Source: Cryptomeria japonica (lineage: Eukaryota > Streptophyta > Pinopsida > Cupressales > Cupressaceae). Taken from it: DNA of 64,000 bases. Where the stretch lies: contig NC_081408.1 in assembly GCF_030272615.1 (NCBI RefSeq), forward strand, positions 199,170,841 to 199,234,840. Direction: 5' to 3'. Position 1 is the first letter of the stretch. The number at the start of each line of letters is the position of its first letter. The notes beneath the pieces were generated by a model. The model did not search any database. It was not told the origin of the DNA and worked only from the letters and a program-made list of their open reading frames with translations. The translations under genes and the position numbers were made by a program. Positions 34,809-47,229 of this stretch are shown piece by piece.

Positions 34809-35620
34809 TGTTGGCATTCTACACTCTAGTGAGAAATGATGGTGTTTTCATTGATGGCAACCTACCAGCAACCTACTAGCAACCTTCTGGCAACCACCAG
34901 ACATTCATCTGGTAAAGACACCGGCAGGCACCGACACCAGCAGACACTTCACCGGTAGTGGCTACAATGCATACCGACACCCCAACTGACAAGAATAAGC
35001 TTTTGTTTATTGTATTTAATTGTAAATATATTTTTGTAAAGCCGACATGTCATATTGTTATAGACTCATATATGTATGAGATCTTGTAAATCATTTTATA
35101 TATAGAGGATGGGATATGAGATGAAATAGGAATGAACGAATAATAAGGGCAGATTTTGTATAAGGTTTATGGTTATAGTATGAGCTTAAACCGGTACTGA
35201 ACCTGACATAGTTGATGCTAATTTGAAGTAGTACATTGTATTGGATTTTCATAATCCATTTTGTAAGTCAGTGAGACTTCTATCTTGTGATTGAGCAGTG
35301 TGCTTTACGCAGTTGGCCTTCCTGCATGTGCAGGCCCCTCATTGTAAGTTATATTTATTCATTGGCCAGTGAGTGAATATTGTGGGTCACAAATCCCACT
35401 GAGGTTTTTCCCACATCGGGTTTCCTTGTTAAAATTTTTGTGTTATGGTGTGTTTTCTATGCTATCTTTATTGTTCCTATTTACTGCATTAATTCTTATT
35501 TATCGGTACACTGTTTTTGAATGCAAAATACTTAATAAGGTTAAAGAATCTGTCAATCGGTTAGATACTGATTCAATCCCCCCCCTCTTAGTATCTTTGG
35601 GACTATCATTAATCCTAACA
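34809..35620 (+). repeat. 3' LTR of the pol-less element
   Basis: TGTTGGCATTC…AATCCTAACA. Compared with the 5' LTR it has extra bases near 34925-34965 and a shorter C-run. Confidence 0.92.
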
Positions 35621-35625
35621 CAGAA

Positions 35626-35715
35626 GGGTGTCGGTAAACCATCCAAACAACTAGTGTTGACATCAATGATAAAACATCAATGCAACACATAATCAATTCA
35701 ACCAAATGGTCAACA
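35626..35715 (-). repeat. 3' LTR of the Copia element, remaining 90 bp
   Basis: Continues the LTR after the second CAGAA (35621-35625) and ends GGTCAACA. Matches 41509-41598. The following ATCTCCCCCTTTGGC is the polypurine tract read on the other strand. Confidence 0.9.
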
Positions 35716-36132
35716 ATCTCCCCCTTTGGCATTGATAGCAACACTAGATGTGAAAAACATCTAAGTACCAAGAAATGCCAAACAAGTCTCCCCCAATGGA
35801 AGACAACCAACAATCTCCCACTTAAAGATATAGCAATGAATTTCTGAAACAAAGACCAAAATCCCCCTATGAATGATATCTCTATAAAGATCTGAATTAT
35901 ACATACATCTCCCCCCCTCATGTATACAACTACTTAATTTTTTCTTTTTCACATCAACATCTCTCCCCCTTTGACATCAATGCCATAAATATGACAAAAA
36001 TATCAAAGAAAACACATAAACCACTGAATCACAAAGCTGACTAGTCCCCCTTAGCAGTAGCATCCCCACATCAATGCCGTAATGAATAGTATTTCTGATA
36101 ATGCATACCAGACTGGTGCCAAACCACATCAA

Positions 36133-36647
36133 TCAAGTCTCTACTGAAGGGGCAAAAACTCCCAATATGTCTCTAAAATATTCAAATAATTCCTTAGGCA
36201 AAGGTTTAGCGAATATATCTGCAATCTTCTCTTTAGTGTTTACATAAACCAATCTAACTTCATTTGCTTCCACCCTTTCCTTCAAAAAGTTGTACTTGAT
36301 AGATATGTGCTTTGTTTTAGAATGAAATACCTGATTCTTTGATATGTCAATAGCAGCAGAGTTATCACAGTGAATAACTACTAGTGCATTACAATCCACC
36401 TTTATATCCTTCAACATTTGCTTCATCCATAGAACCTATGTATAGTTAGTAGCAGCAACAACATACTCAACTTCAATAGTAGATAAAGAAGTACATGATT
36501 GTTTCTTGCTGATCCATGAAACAAGTTTCTTTCCAAGAAAGAAAGCTTCATCGAAAGTACTTTTCCGGTCATCAACATCTCCAACCTAATCAACATCTGT
36601 ATATGCACATAAATTAAAGTCATCATCCTTAGGGTACCACAAACCAT
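36133..36647 (-). pseudogene. Copia RNase H
   Basis: Contains CDNSAAIDISKNQVFHSKTK (the catalytic D is present), HISIKYNFLKERVE and KIADIFAKPLP, in the usual order for Copia RNase H. It is frame-shifted with respect to the RT end, with the two frames meeting at 36.42-36.65 kb. The final ILGVF and stop close the polyprotein. About 410 bp of non-coding DNA with two purine tracts then leads to the LTR. Confidence 0.88.
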
Positions 36648-37772
36648 ATTCCGACGTACCTTGTAAGTATCTAAAAATCCTTTTCACTGCACTCTCATGA
36701 TTTTCTTTAGGATCACTCTGAAATCTTGATACAATACAAACAACATTCATTATGTCAGGCCTAGTCCGAGTCAAATAAAGCAGACCTCCAATCATATCTT
36801 TGTATCTTGTAGGATTTACCGGTGCAGAGACATCTTTTCTTGTCAATTTCTCACTTGTAACCATAGGAGTACTTACCGGTTTAGAATCCCCTATACCAAA
36901 TTTCTTCAACAATTCCCTAGCACACTTAGTTTGATAGATGAAAATACCTTTATCAGTATGAGTAATTTGCAAACCTAAGAAAAATTTCATTTCCCCAATC
37001 ATAGACATTTCAAATTCTTTCTCCATATTCTTAGAAAATTCCATGCATAACTTATCTTCACCTCCAAAAATAATGTCATCAACAAATACTTCAATAATCA
37101 GTATATTATCATCAATGATCTTACAATATAAATTACTGTCAACATTATCCTTAGTAAACAAAGTTTCAAAAGATACTTATCCAACCTTGCATACCAAGCT
37201 CTGGGTGCCTATTTCAATCCATATAAAGCTTTCCCTAACCTGCAAACCATGTTTGTATCATTTGATAATGAAAAACCATCAGGTTGCTCAATGTAAACTT
37301 CCTCATCAACATCCCCATTCAAAAATGCACACTTAACATACATATGATAAACCTTGTAGTTTTTATGAGTAGTATAGGCAAGAAATAATCTTACAACTTC
37401 AATCCTAGCTACATGTGCAAAATTCTCTCCATAATCAATTCCTTCCTTCTGAGAATATCCTTTACAAACCAATCTAGCCTTATTCCTTACAACTTGACCA
37501 TCCTCATTCAATTTATTCCTAAAAACCCATTTAGTTCCAATAACATTCTTATTTTTAGGTCGGGGAACCAAAGTCCATGTGTTATTTTTCTCAATATGAT
37601 CTAATTCTTCTTCCATAGCTTTCAACCAATATTCATCTTTACATGCCTCAATTAATGATACCGGTTCAACTTGTGAAATTAAACATACCTCATTAGTTGC
37701 CAGTCTTCTTCTTGTCATTAATCCATTGTTCTTATCCCCAATGATACGATCTTCTGAATGATTTAATCTCAC
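36586..37772 (-). pseudogene. Copia reverse transcriptase
   Basis: RVT_2-type sequence: [54 protein letters not shown], then VYIEQPDGF and ALYGLK. The next codon is TAG where the family has Gln (LKQAPRAWY). The frame resumes after it, with the active site VFVDDIIFGG (family YVDDIIF; the Tyr is Phe here) near 37075 and MKFFLGLQI. The end (YGLWYPKDDDFNLCAYTDVD) is the start of RNase H. The single stop and a later frameshift make it inactive. Confidence 0.9.
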
Positions 37773-37963
37773 ATACCTAGGAGTCTTCTGACTCTCTGTT
37801 CCTTTCCCTGGTTCTTTAGTTATTGTAGAATTTTCTGATACTGCCAGAGTAGCTTGTTCAACACTCTATTCCAGTAAAGCTGCTACCGGTTTAGATATAA
37901 TCATTTCCACCACCGGTTCCTTCTCATAAACTCTGATTTGACCTCTATTCAGCTCATCCACTT

Positions 37964-39270
37964 TTACATTAACACTTTCCACAATTCTCTGTAATCTCTT
38001 GTTATAACATCTATATGCCTTTCTTTCATTAGAATAACCAAGAAATATTCCTTCATCACATCTAGGATCAAATTTGCCAATGATATCATCTCTCCTGATA
38101 TAACATTTACTACCAAAGATTCTGAAATAGTTAAATGTAGGTGTATTGCTAATAATTCATAAGGCGTCTTATCGGTTTCTCCTTTGATATGTACTTTGTT
38201 GAATGTATAAATCGCTTTTCTTACTGCTTCTCTCCAATATATATGAGGTAGACTACCTTCCATCATCATTGTTATAGCAACATCCAAGATAGTTCTATTA
38301 TTTCTTTCCACAACTCCATTCCACTGAGGTGTCCGGGGAGCAAAAAAATGTCTTCTTATACCATACTTCTCACAAAAGTTATTAAACTCATCAGATGTGA
38401 AGTCTCCACCATGATCTAACCTCAAATATTTTAGCTTCAATCCTGTCTCAGTTTCCACTTTAGCCTTAAAGATTTTAAACTTTTCAAATGCCTCAGATTT
38501 TTCTTTTAGAAAAGTAACCCACATCATTTTAAAATAATCATCAATGATTAACATGAAATATCTATCACCTTGAAAACTTTTAACTCTAGCAGGGCCACAC
38601 AAATCATTATGAATAAGATCAAGAACATCATTATATTTATCTTGTATACTCCTAAAAGAGGTTCTGACTTGTTTACCCATTTGACATTCTTTACATACCA
38701 GATTATAGGGCTTCACAATCTTAGGTATATCTCTAACTGCCTAAGTTGAACTAATCTTCACAATGCAATCAAAATTCACATGACACAACCTTTTATGCCA
38801 TAGCCAACTTTCATCATTTGTGTAATCAAACATGTCTTCTCACCAGAATTCAAATGAAATATATTACCTTTTGTTTGTGTACCGGTTGCAATCTCCAAAC
38901 CAGATTTGGTAATGATTTTGCATTTTCCATCCTTGAACTGTAATTGAAATCCCTTATCCACCAATTGTCCTACACTCAAAAGATTATGCCTTAAACCTTC
39001 AACATAATAAACATTGTCAGTATTGTTCTTACCATCCAATGATATAATTTCTTTTCCTTTGATCATACATGCTTTGTCATCTTCAAATCTAACCAGATCG
39101 CCATCAAATTCTTGCAAAGATAGAAACTTCCCTTTATGTCCAATCATATGATGTGAACAACCACTGTCAATTACCCATTCATCCTTGTCTTCAATTTTAG
39201 CAGCAAGTGCCTTCTCTTCAGGTACATTCTCTTCCAGTGCCGGAACATCTTCCTTGATAGCCAGGAACAC
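37964..39270 (-). pseudogene. Copia protease and integrase
   Basis: Protease: WVIDSGCSHHMIG (catalytic D-S-G) near 39170, followed by the pre-integrase segment LRHNLLSVGQL. A break near 38776 separates the GAG-pre-integrase region from the integrase. The integrase zinc region retains CKECQMGKQ. The catalytic triad is visible as IIDDYFKMMW, YLRLDHGGDF and GVVERNNRTILDVA (D, D, E). The family consensus has D-N/R-G-G at the second position, and here it is D-H-G-G. Minus-strand frames 38776-39270 and 37964-38716 are otherwise long and open. The protein would process the polyprotein and insert the cDNA. Confidence 0.88.
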
Positions 39271-40345
39271 CCATTCCTTTCCATTGCCAGAACCATTAGC
39301 AGAGTCTTCTGCCGGTTCATCATCAGAATCAGTAATGCCTTCCTCATCCGCTATGTAGCATGATTTGTCTCGGTTTTTTTTGTACTTATACTTGTTCTGA
39401 TATCCAGGGTTAGGCTTAAAACATCTTCTAACTATTTCTTCAAATCTTGAATTCCTTTAAGGACATCTAGATACAAAATGACCAATCTTATTACATGCAA
39501 AACATTTAAAAGGTTCTTTTCCTTCATACTTACTTCCTACTGGTCCTTTAGGTACTCTTCTAGCAAATAGTGCTTTAAGTTGCTCAAACTCATCATCTTC
39601 TCTTTTCATATCTTCCAATTCCTTTGCATACAAAACTTTCCAATCTTGCTTACTGGTTGTTGATGCAGATGTATGAAAAGCAGGTCCAGTCTTCATAGCT
39701 CCATAAGGTCCAAATTTTTCAAGCTTAAAAGAAGATAATTTCCCAACCAAAGTATCTCTATTGACAGTTGTATTAGCCATTGTTCTCAATTCATTAATAA
39801 CAGTAGCCTTCATCTTGTAAGCTGGTGGTAGGGCTCTCAAAAATTTATAAACAATTTCATCTTCACTCAGAGGTCCACCACAACATTGAATTCCCATAAC
39901 AATCTCATTTATCCTTTCCATGAATGCAACAATCCTCTCATCTTCTTCCATCTTCAGGTTTTCATATCTCACTCAATAACCATCAATTTTATCAATCTTC
40001 ACTATAGGGTCACTTTAATTAAGAGTCTCCAACTTATCCCATATATCCTTTCTAGATGATTTGTCAGTCAATCCCATTATTTGCTGATCAGAAAGTGCAC
40101 ACAAGAGGGCTTCTCTTTCTCTACAATCATTCTCAATCTCCTTATCCAGGTTTGCCGGAGGAGGATTTCCAGATGCCGGATTATGAGATGTGACACCATT
40201 CTGCATGATCTCCCAAATCTCCTTGCCAAGACATCTCAGATGAGTCTCCATCTAAATCTTCCATACTGTGTAATTTGTTCCATCAAGGCTAGGAATATCT
40301 CCCCGAAAGATAGCTCCAGAAGAACTGGATGCAGCGGTTAAGCTT
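39271..40345 (-). pseudogene. Copia gag (nucleocapsid/capsid)
   Basis: The frame begins near 40345 with a serine-rich start (AASSSSGAIFRGDIPSLDGT) and the Copia gag signature NYTVWKI, followed at once by a TAG. It continues as METHLRCLGKEIWEIMQNG and, after a break near 40000, as NLKMEEDERIVAFMERINE with LRALPPAYKMKATVI (gag_2/UBN2 type). A single zinc knuckle CFACNKIGHFVSRC (C-x2-C-x4-H-x4-C) is intact, and a stop follows it at about 39460. The remaining acidic linker leads to the protease. No ATG was found for the first segment. Confidence 0.85.
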
Positions 40346-40363
40346 TTTGCAAAGAGGACCAAA

Positions 40364-40375
40364 GCTTTGATACCA
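40364..40375 (-). promoter_or_regulatory. Primer-binding site of the Copia element (initiator tRNA-Met)
   Basis: Minus strand TGGTATCAAAGC, two bases inside the LTR end. It differs by one base from the usual TGGTATCAGAGC. Confidence 0.8.
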
Positions 40376-40377
40376 AT

Positions 40378-41598
40378 TGTTAGACAATTCAAATAACCAG
40401 AAGACAATTGAGAGGGGGGGGGGGTGAATCAGTTGTTACAGATTAGCAGAACCTTAAGCAATTAAAACTTTAATACCGAAACCCAAAACATTAATATTAA
40501 AATGCTTAAACCAAATACCGGAATATCAATTAAACCAATTAAGCATAAACAATAATCACAGAATAAAGACCATCCACATGACACCAAGATTTATACTTGG
40601 AAAACCTGGTAAAGGGAAAAGCCATGATGGGAAGCCTACCCACAGTCAAATAATACTTCTGCAGTAAGTATGTGAATTACAATTGAGGGGCATGCACTTG
40701 TAGGAAGGCCAACAACTTAGAGCGCACTACTCATCACAAAAGTAGTCTCACTGACTACATAGAAATCCAGACTTGAATCTAGAGAAGTGCTTGAACTGCA
40801 AAGATAACATCTCCTATGCTTAAGTATAGTTCTGGTTAAGCTCAGTATTAGAGGACTAAATCCTCTTATATAAACCCAATTCGATCTCCAATGATCGGCC
40901 AAATCCTCTGCCTTAATGATATTACATTATTTGCACATTACATATCCATATCCCATACCATGATTATCTACAATGAGATCTTACATTTATATATACAAAC
41001 CCTCGACCATAAACAATCAGGTCGGCCACCAAACAATAAACAAATTACATAATTACAAAACATGTCGGCCTTAGATCAAACAAATAATATCCAACACATA
41101 AGACATCCCAAAAACACATCGAGAGGTCCAATCCACACGTTACATTAAATTGGTCCATAACCTAGATGAACCGGGACCCAATATAGGTCCACACGCTAAA
41201 GCAATGATTTCCATCCACCAAGTCTCAAACATGATCACCATCAGCATCCTAAAAATCCACCAGAAGCTGCACCAACACCACTTATGCATATCATAAAAGA
41301 TCTTCATCAAAAGCTCTGCCGGTGAAACCCTCGCCGGAACCACAAGCCAAGCTTCCAAGCAAACATGATAGCATCCGATCACCAGACCAAGACCAACTAA
41401 CTGAATATGAACATGAGTATCATGAATAAGCCAATTCCATAACCAAATCATATCGAATCCTACCGGATCCAAACCAACTAGAAACCACTCAACCTACCGA
41501 GACCAGAAGGGTGCTGGTAAAGCATCCAAATAACTAGTATTGACATCAATGACAAAACATCAATGTGACACATAATCAATTCAACCAAATGGCCAACA
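40378..41598 (-). repeat. 5' LTR of the Copia element (1,221 bp)
   Basis: Plus-strand start TGTTAGACAATTC and end GGCCAACA. A G-run (C-run on the element strand) lies at about 40414-40424. It differs from the other copy by a short extra segment near 40480-40500. Confidence 0.9.
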
Positions 41599-41603
41599 GG
41601 CTC

Positions 41604-44600
41604 TACCTATTCTATCTCTTAAAGTTAGTTCACTTGGATGTTAGAGTGATACCTAATTTTAATCTTATGTTGTGAAAGTGATTCTTGTTACATAATTGGA
41701 TGTTCGAGATATATTCTTCGTGTCTTACATGAGTGCCTACCCTCTCCCCATGTATTTTTTTTTTGTGTGATTTAGCTTTGTGACATCTTCTAACATAGGA
41801 GAGTGGAACTTTTTAGTACCGTGTGGTTGAGGGGTATTGAAACCATCGTTAGAGACCAGAGTACAAAGGATCTTGATCAACCCTTGGATCATGCCACTTG
41901 TTAGTTTTCATTCAAATACAAATTGTTTAATTTAGGAACATTTGGGTCCCATTCTAATATAATTGTATTCCGATTTATCAAACCTCTCTTTGAGACGAAA
42001 TCTAAATGGAAATGGTAATGGATAGTGAAACTAGACTTAGTTACATGACTCAGTGTTGGAGTCGAGCATACTTGCATTATGGTTTACTTTCATGCTTACG
42101 TATTGATTAAGGTAAAATGAATGTAGAAACATTTCTAGTGGGTTTAAAATGAATCTAATGTGTCTTGGTTGGGTCTTGGGTGATGTTTTGAACACATCAT
42201 ACTTTTGTTTTGTTTCTAGATGCTTGTGCCTATAGTGTTGGGTCACTTCGAGCCATTTTGAGGTCTCTTGTAAATCCTTGTAAAATCTGTTAAGTGTCAT
42301 ATCTTCTTGTCCTTGAGTCATTTTTCTTAGGGAAACATTAAGGAGCACTGGGAAGGTCCTAATACACCTCCCTACCTTCTCCATTGTGTGTTGGAGGTGT
42401 TGTGTGTCTAAGTGATATAATTCTCCATTTGGTCTTGTGTCATTTTTTGGGTTTAGTTTTTGTCGAGAGTAATCTTGGTTTGATCCATAGTGTTAGGTAT
42501 GTCTTAGGGACCCTACCCCTACTTGTTTTTTCTCATTGGTCTAGACACTAATTCTCCATAAGGACTACAATGCCCTACCGAGACTACAACTCTAGTAGGA
42601 GACTCTAATGCTAGATTGGGATTAGAATGCCCAATTTTTTTATTTCATTATCAAAGATAATTTTTTAGTTGTTTCTCAAGGAGGCTAATACAAACGTTGT
42701 GCCCCTCGACCTCAATATTCTTTCCATGATTTTTTTTGATCAACGAGTGCCTTGAATCAAGAATTATGGCATCTCATTGCCTTGGAAATCATGTCCTCTC
42801 TTGAAAGTGATTTGTCATTCTTTTGTTTGGTGAAGATCTTGTACTTCCCGATTAGGCCTCCTCTTGTGTAGGTTGGTCCTCATGTTTGTGGTTGTAGAGG
42901 ATATTTTTGAGTGGATTTGAGGTGACTATATACCCTCGTCCTACTCCTTATCTCAAAAATCATTGTGTTGTCATCTAGTCGAGCAGTGTCGTCTCCTAAG
43001 AATTCTCTTGTCAGTGCTATCCTCTAAGTTGTTAGTGGTGTTAAGTGTGTCTTGGGTGTGGATTGGAAGATGATGATTCCATCATCTAATATTTGTATGG
43101 TGTTTACAAGAAAATATGATTGTGGAGTTAGTAATCGATCATCATTGACTGTTGATCCCCCTCTCTTGTAGGTACATTGTAGTGGAATTGTTTCATGATT
43201 ATTAAGTCTTTTGTTGGTGCCTCCTTGCTTATGCATTGGTGAGTTTATTCTCGTTTCCGTTGCATTTATGTGAAGAGACATTGAAAAAATATCATGGGAG
43301 AACACTTTTTGTTCCTAGTAACATAAGCACATTATAATGCCCTCACATTATTGCCTTCTTTAGTAAATTCTAAACCTTAGGTTGAATTTGCCTTGTGCAT
43401 CCAACCTGAAGGCTTGGACTATCTTTTCAACGACTACAAATGTGTTTATGATAAATGATATAAAAATGCCACAATATTGAGTGTGCTCTCCATTAGGTTT
43501 GCATGTATTCCAATGCAAACTTAAAAAAGTACCATAATAATAATCTAATCTCTCATAGATTTATAACCATATAATTTTTTTCACATTTTGAATATGTTAA
43601 GGTTTTCATGTGTACTTGTTTTGTTAGTATCTTCATTTTTTGTGAAAAAACTATGTGTAGTATTTTTTGTCTCATTTTTTATCCATTCATCAAAATTTCA
43701 AACAAATTACATTTTTAGAAACTAGACTCCATTCTACAAAAAAATGATTTTCAATTAGTTTCCATTTTCTTGTGGGGGGGGGGAGCACACTCAATTTTCT
43801 ATTTTTCTGGATGCGTCCACTTTGAAAATTAATACAAAATCATATAATCATTAAAAAAATAGCAAAAACATTGGGCATAAACTACATGGTGTTGGCTAAC
43901 TTTTCACTAAAATAATTTTTAAATACTAAAAAAAAGTTAACATTTTAGGGGGTTAACGCTAGACACTATGTTATTTTTTGATACAAATAGGATCACTTTC
44001 TATCAATTCCCTTTTTTAACCTATTAATATCCACCATTTTTCAAAATAAATAGTATTTAAAAAGTAGATTTGGAGCACTATGACTCTTTTTCTTGTCATG
44101 TCTTCAAATTTTAAGCGTAATATCTTCATTTCTCATCCAAGATCAAACTTTACTAATATAAAAAAAAGTGGCCACTTAAGACCCCCTTTTTGGTCCCCCA
44201 TATTGTGCACTTACCCTTAAACCAACTATCTTCTTCATGCTTCAAATTCCTTATAGTTGTATGTCAGTAAAACTATCATATATGTATAAGAAATCCTTAT
44301 AGACATAGAACAAATACATAATATAATCAATCCTCTTGATTAGGATGGAAGAGTCGATGATCCTTTGACTATTGAGTAGATGGAGAGGCAAACAATATAT
44401 ATTGCTTTCGACCTTATTGACTTGACCTAATCCAATATGGGGACTAAACTTTTTTGGAGGCCCACCTAATCTAATAAACAATTATACATATTGATATAAA
44501 AAAATAAATTATACAACATATAAGGGACTAAACACCTACCGCTAGTTGATAATTGGTGACGATAAATTGTTGCCTCTCTTCATTCATTTAAGGAGCAAGT

Positions 44601-45853
44601 GCATGATTTGGAGTTGTGACCCTTGTGACAAGTATCAAGAAACCAATTAGAATAAAAATGAATAACGCTCAAATTTACAATGATAGATTTGGGATAAAAG
44701 AAGTAAAATATAAAATTTACTAATCTAACTCATACCTATATTATAGGAACTAAAGATAAAATTTTCATAGCAACATCCACCCCATTATTGCCATGAGAGG
44801 AGTATGAACTAATGACATCAACTAAATAGGATAACGCTATTTTACCAATATATATCAATATTATAACAAACATAATGATTCAAAATAGTTAAACTTACCT
44901 TAGTGAAATTTGTATGACCACTCCCACCAATGTCTTCATGTTGAAGGTCTAACATCCACTTATTCATCATGTTACATACAAATGTCAAGGTTACCATTCA
45001 TATAAGGAAAAAATATTTGTATGTATTATATTTGTTTCACTCATTATATATCTCTAGACTCAACATGGTCATGTATTTAAAAGCTAAAAGGTTAATAAAA
45101 ATAATATGAACACTTTAAACCCAAAATTTTATTATAATAGTTTACATTAGTTTTTAATTATCATAGATGAATATAATTAATCGTAGAACTCAAAAGAAAA
45201 CATTATAAATTTCATTTAACCTTATTCAAAATTAGTTGTTCCTTACTAGCAAATGTTCTATCTAGGAGCTCATCAATGAACACCATATCATTTAATATGG
45301 ATAATTTTTCATGTTTTTGGCCTCATGCGTCCCAAGAACCATTTGAACCATAATAATAGAAATACATATATGTTATGGAAAAGTGAGGTGATCATCAAGA
45401 CCTAGGATCCTCACCCTCATCACCCTATGCTAAATGCTTAATGTGTTGTAAACAGGCTTGCGTGAGGTGGTTAATTAACTCTAGAGTCTCCACCTCAACA
45501 ATCTCCTTCACAATAGAAGGAATCACGTTGTGCTCAATTTTTGGCCTATCACGAGGTCCTTGTGTTTGGTTTTGGGCATGACATACCCACTCTTTATCCT
45601 ATATAGAGTCCCTATATCTGCCTTGGAAGCCATGCATGTCAAAGTAATTCAAGATCTCATTGAGGAAAAAATTACAATAGAGTTTCCTCAATAAATACTA
45701 TGGGAACTCATGTTGTTGTAATATGGGGATGGTCAAAAAAATTTCATTACCTCTCCCAAAATAATTTCTTATTCCTCAGTTTTGGCACTAATGGAGGGAA
45801 CCTCTTGCAACTACTATTTAGGGGTGCATTAATTCATAGATCAATAAACAATA
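41604..45853. other. Gene-free spacer between transposon clusters
   Basis: DNA continuing from the pre-insertion site of the Copia element. No convincing ORF: the minus-strand frames at 42037-42384 and 43024-43305 have no recognised motif. 42480-43050 loosely resembles 1-480. 43500-45850 is very AT-rich with a G-run at about 43776-43784. Probably decayed LTR-element DNA. Confidence 0.5.
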
Positions 45854-45858
45854 TACAT

Positions 45859-46233
45859 TGTTAGTGTGAATAATGTCTAGTACATTGTTAAGGTCTTGTA
45901 CCTTGTAATTTCCTAGTGGGGACATATTGACATGTTAAGTTGACTTAGGTGCTAGGTGTCATTTATATAAGTTAGTTATAATGGGGTCATGTTCACCTCA
46001 TTTAATTTTAGTTACCCACACATTTAATATTTGCATTAGGCATTTAATGTTTGTGTTAGCTTAGTTGTTCACACTGCCTTTATAAGTAGGGAATATTATT
46101 GTATATTTTATACTCAATCAATCATTTCATGATCCTTATTATGAAAAGATATTCTCACCATTTTATCTTGTGGAGGCATTTTGGTCTTGCAGGGATTTCA
46201 AGGGTGTTGAGGAGTTACCTATCAACTCATACA
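45859..46233 (+). repeat. 5' LTR of the small element (375 bp)
   Basis: TGTTAGTGTGAATAATGTC…CAACTCATACA. It is followed after two bases by TGGTATCAAAG. Confidence 0.85.
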
Positions 46234-46235
46234 TG

Positions 46236-46246
46236 TGGTATCAAAG
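46236..46246 (+). promoter_or_regulatory. Primer-binding site of the small element
   Basis: TGGTATCAAAG, two bases after the LTR end; initiator tRNA-Met type with one change. Confidence 0.75.
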
Positions 46247-46849
46247 ATAGGTTAGGAGCTCCAAGAACCCTCAATTTGGATTAAGGGGGGTCTTGTAAAT
46301 AAAGCCACACCCAAATTGACAATGGGTTGGATAAGAGGGGCCAAAAGCTTACTTGGAAGAACACTCCAACAAAAAATGGAAAGTCCTAGGTTCAAGCATA
46401 TCAGTAGGTATTGTCATTTTTTCTTTTTTTTGCAACTATACCTTCATTGGGAAAATTGCAATAAATTTCATATACAAAGTCGATTTAAAAAAAATGAGGT
46501 ATCATCATAGAGTTGCTTCAGTGTAATTTATAGTGGAGTAGGTATTCAAATTATAGTGTCTAACTATTTGGTGTCAGTTTTTCTTGCTAAAGTTAGATCT
46601 TTTTTGGTTCCTGAGATCATAATTTTTTTCCATGATTGATTTTCGAGATCCTTGTGGAATTGGAAAGATATTGAGGAGCTCTATCCATCCATCCATCCAC
46701 TATTTTTAGTTTTAGATCCATGTACATTTTATTCCAATCATTTCTTGATAACTAAATTGAAGTGTTAGTTGGACATCCTATCACTTGGGAATGTGCCATT
46801 TGATGAACATACCTTAGGACTGAGGTGGGGGTCAACAGTCTAGACCTTA

Positions 46850-47229
46850 AAACAATAAACCTTGAACTAAATTTTCCCAAAAAATTGTCAAATTATCTTT
46901 AACCTTATCAACAACAATGAAAAATAGAACAATGAAACACGCTGCACAAGAGAACACCAGATTTATGTGTAAAACCCAAATAGGGAAAAACCACAGTGAG
47001 AGTCAACCCACAATATATGAAATGATTACAAATATATTTTAGGTTGACTACCAAGGAAGCACACTACCACCTAAAAGGACTTGCAGGCTGAGATTCACTA
47101 TCCCAATCCAAGGTACATCGAGACTTGCAGGCTAAAGCTCACTGCTCTAGCACAAGATACATAAGCACTTGCAGGCTGAAATTCATTTCTCTAGGGAAAG
47201 ATACATAAGGAGCCACAAGCTCAAACTTA
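46850..47229. repeat. Copia-type LTR fragment with 44-bp repeat units
   Basis: A segment reading 'aaaaaccacagtgagagtcaaccc' (with small changes, as in the Copia LTR near 28160) is followed by units starting near 47078, 47122, 47165 and 47212 of type GACTTGCAGGCTGAGATTCA plus about 24 bases. The fourth unit runs into the left LTR of the Gypsy element. It may be an old LTR fragment beside the Gypsy insertion or an extension of that LTR missing from the other copy. Confidence 0.5.

Larger units (their letters stand above)
29060..35620 (+). mobile_element. Pol-less LTR retrotransposon inserted in the Copia LTR
   Basis: CAGAA at 29055-29059 and 35621-35625 is a perfect target duplication. LTRs are 816 bp (29060-29875) and 812 bp (34809-35620), TGTTGGCAT…CCTAACA. 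The first 112 aligned bases of the two LTRs differ at 7 positions, by eye. The interior has a primer site, a coiled-coil/zinc-knuckle ORF and a long accessory ORF, but no protease, integrase, RT or RNase H. It therefore depends on proteins from another element. Orientation is opposite to the host Copia element. Confidence 0.93.
27935..41598 (-). mobile_element. Complete Ty1/Copia retrotransposon, interrupted by a second LTR element
   Basis: GGCTC at 27930-27934 and 41599-41603 is a perfect target duplication. Minus-strand order: LTR (41598-40378), primer site, gag, protease, integrase, RT, RNase H, polypurine tract, LTR (35715-27935). This gag-PR-INT-RT-RH order defines Ty1/Copia. The downstream LTR is split at 29059/35626 by the plus-strand element 29060-35620. 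With the insert removed that LTR is 1,215 bp, against 1,221 bp for the intact one; a stretch of about 115 bases compared by eye (28461 versus 40912 onward) shows 7 differences. All coding parts carry stops or frameshifts. Confidence 0.93.

Noticed and set aside
42037-42384. Minus-strand open frame of 115 codons
   Set aside because: No recognisable domain, and it lies in decayed repeat DNA; most likely chance.
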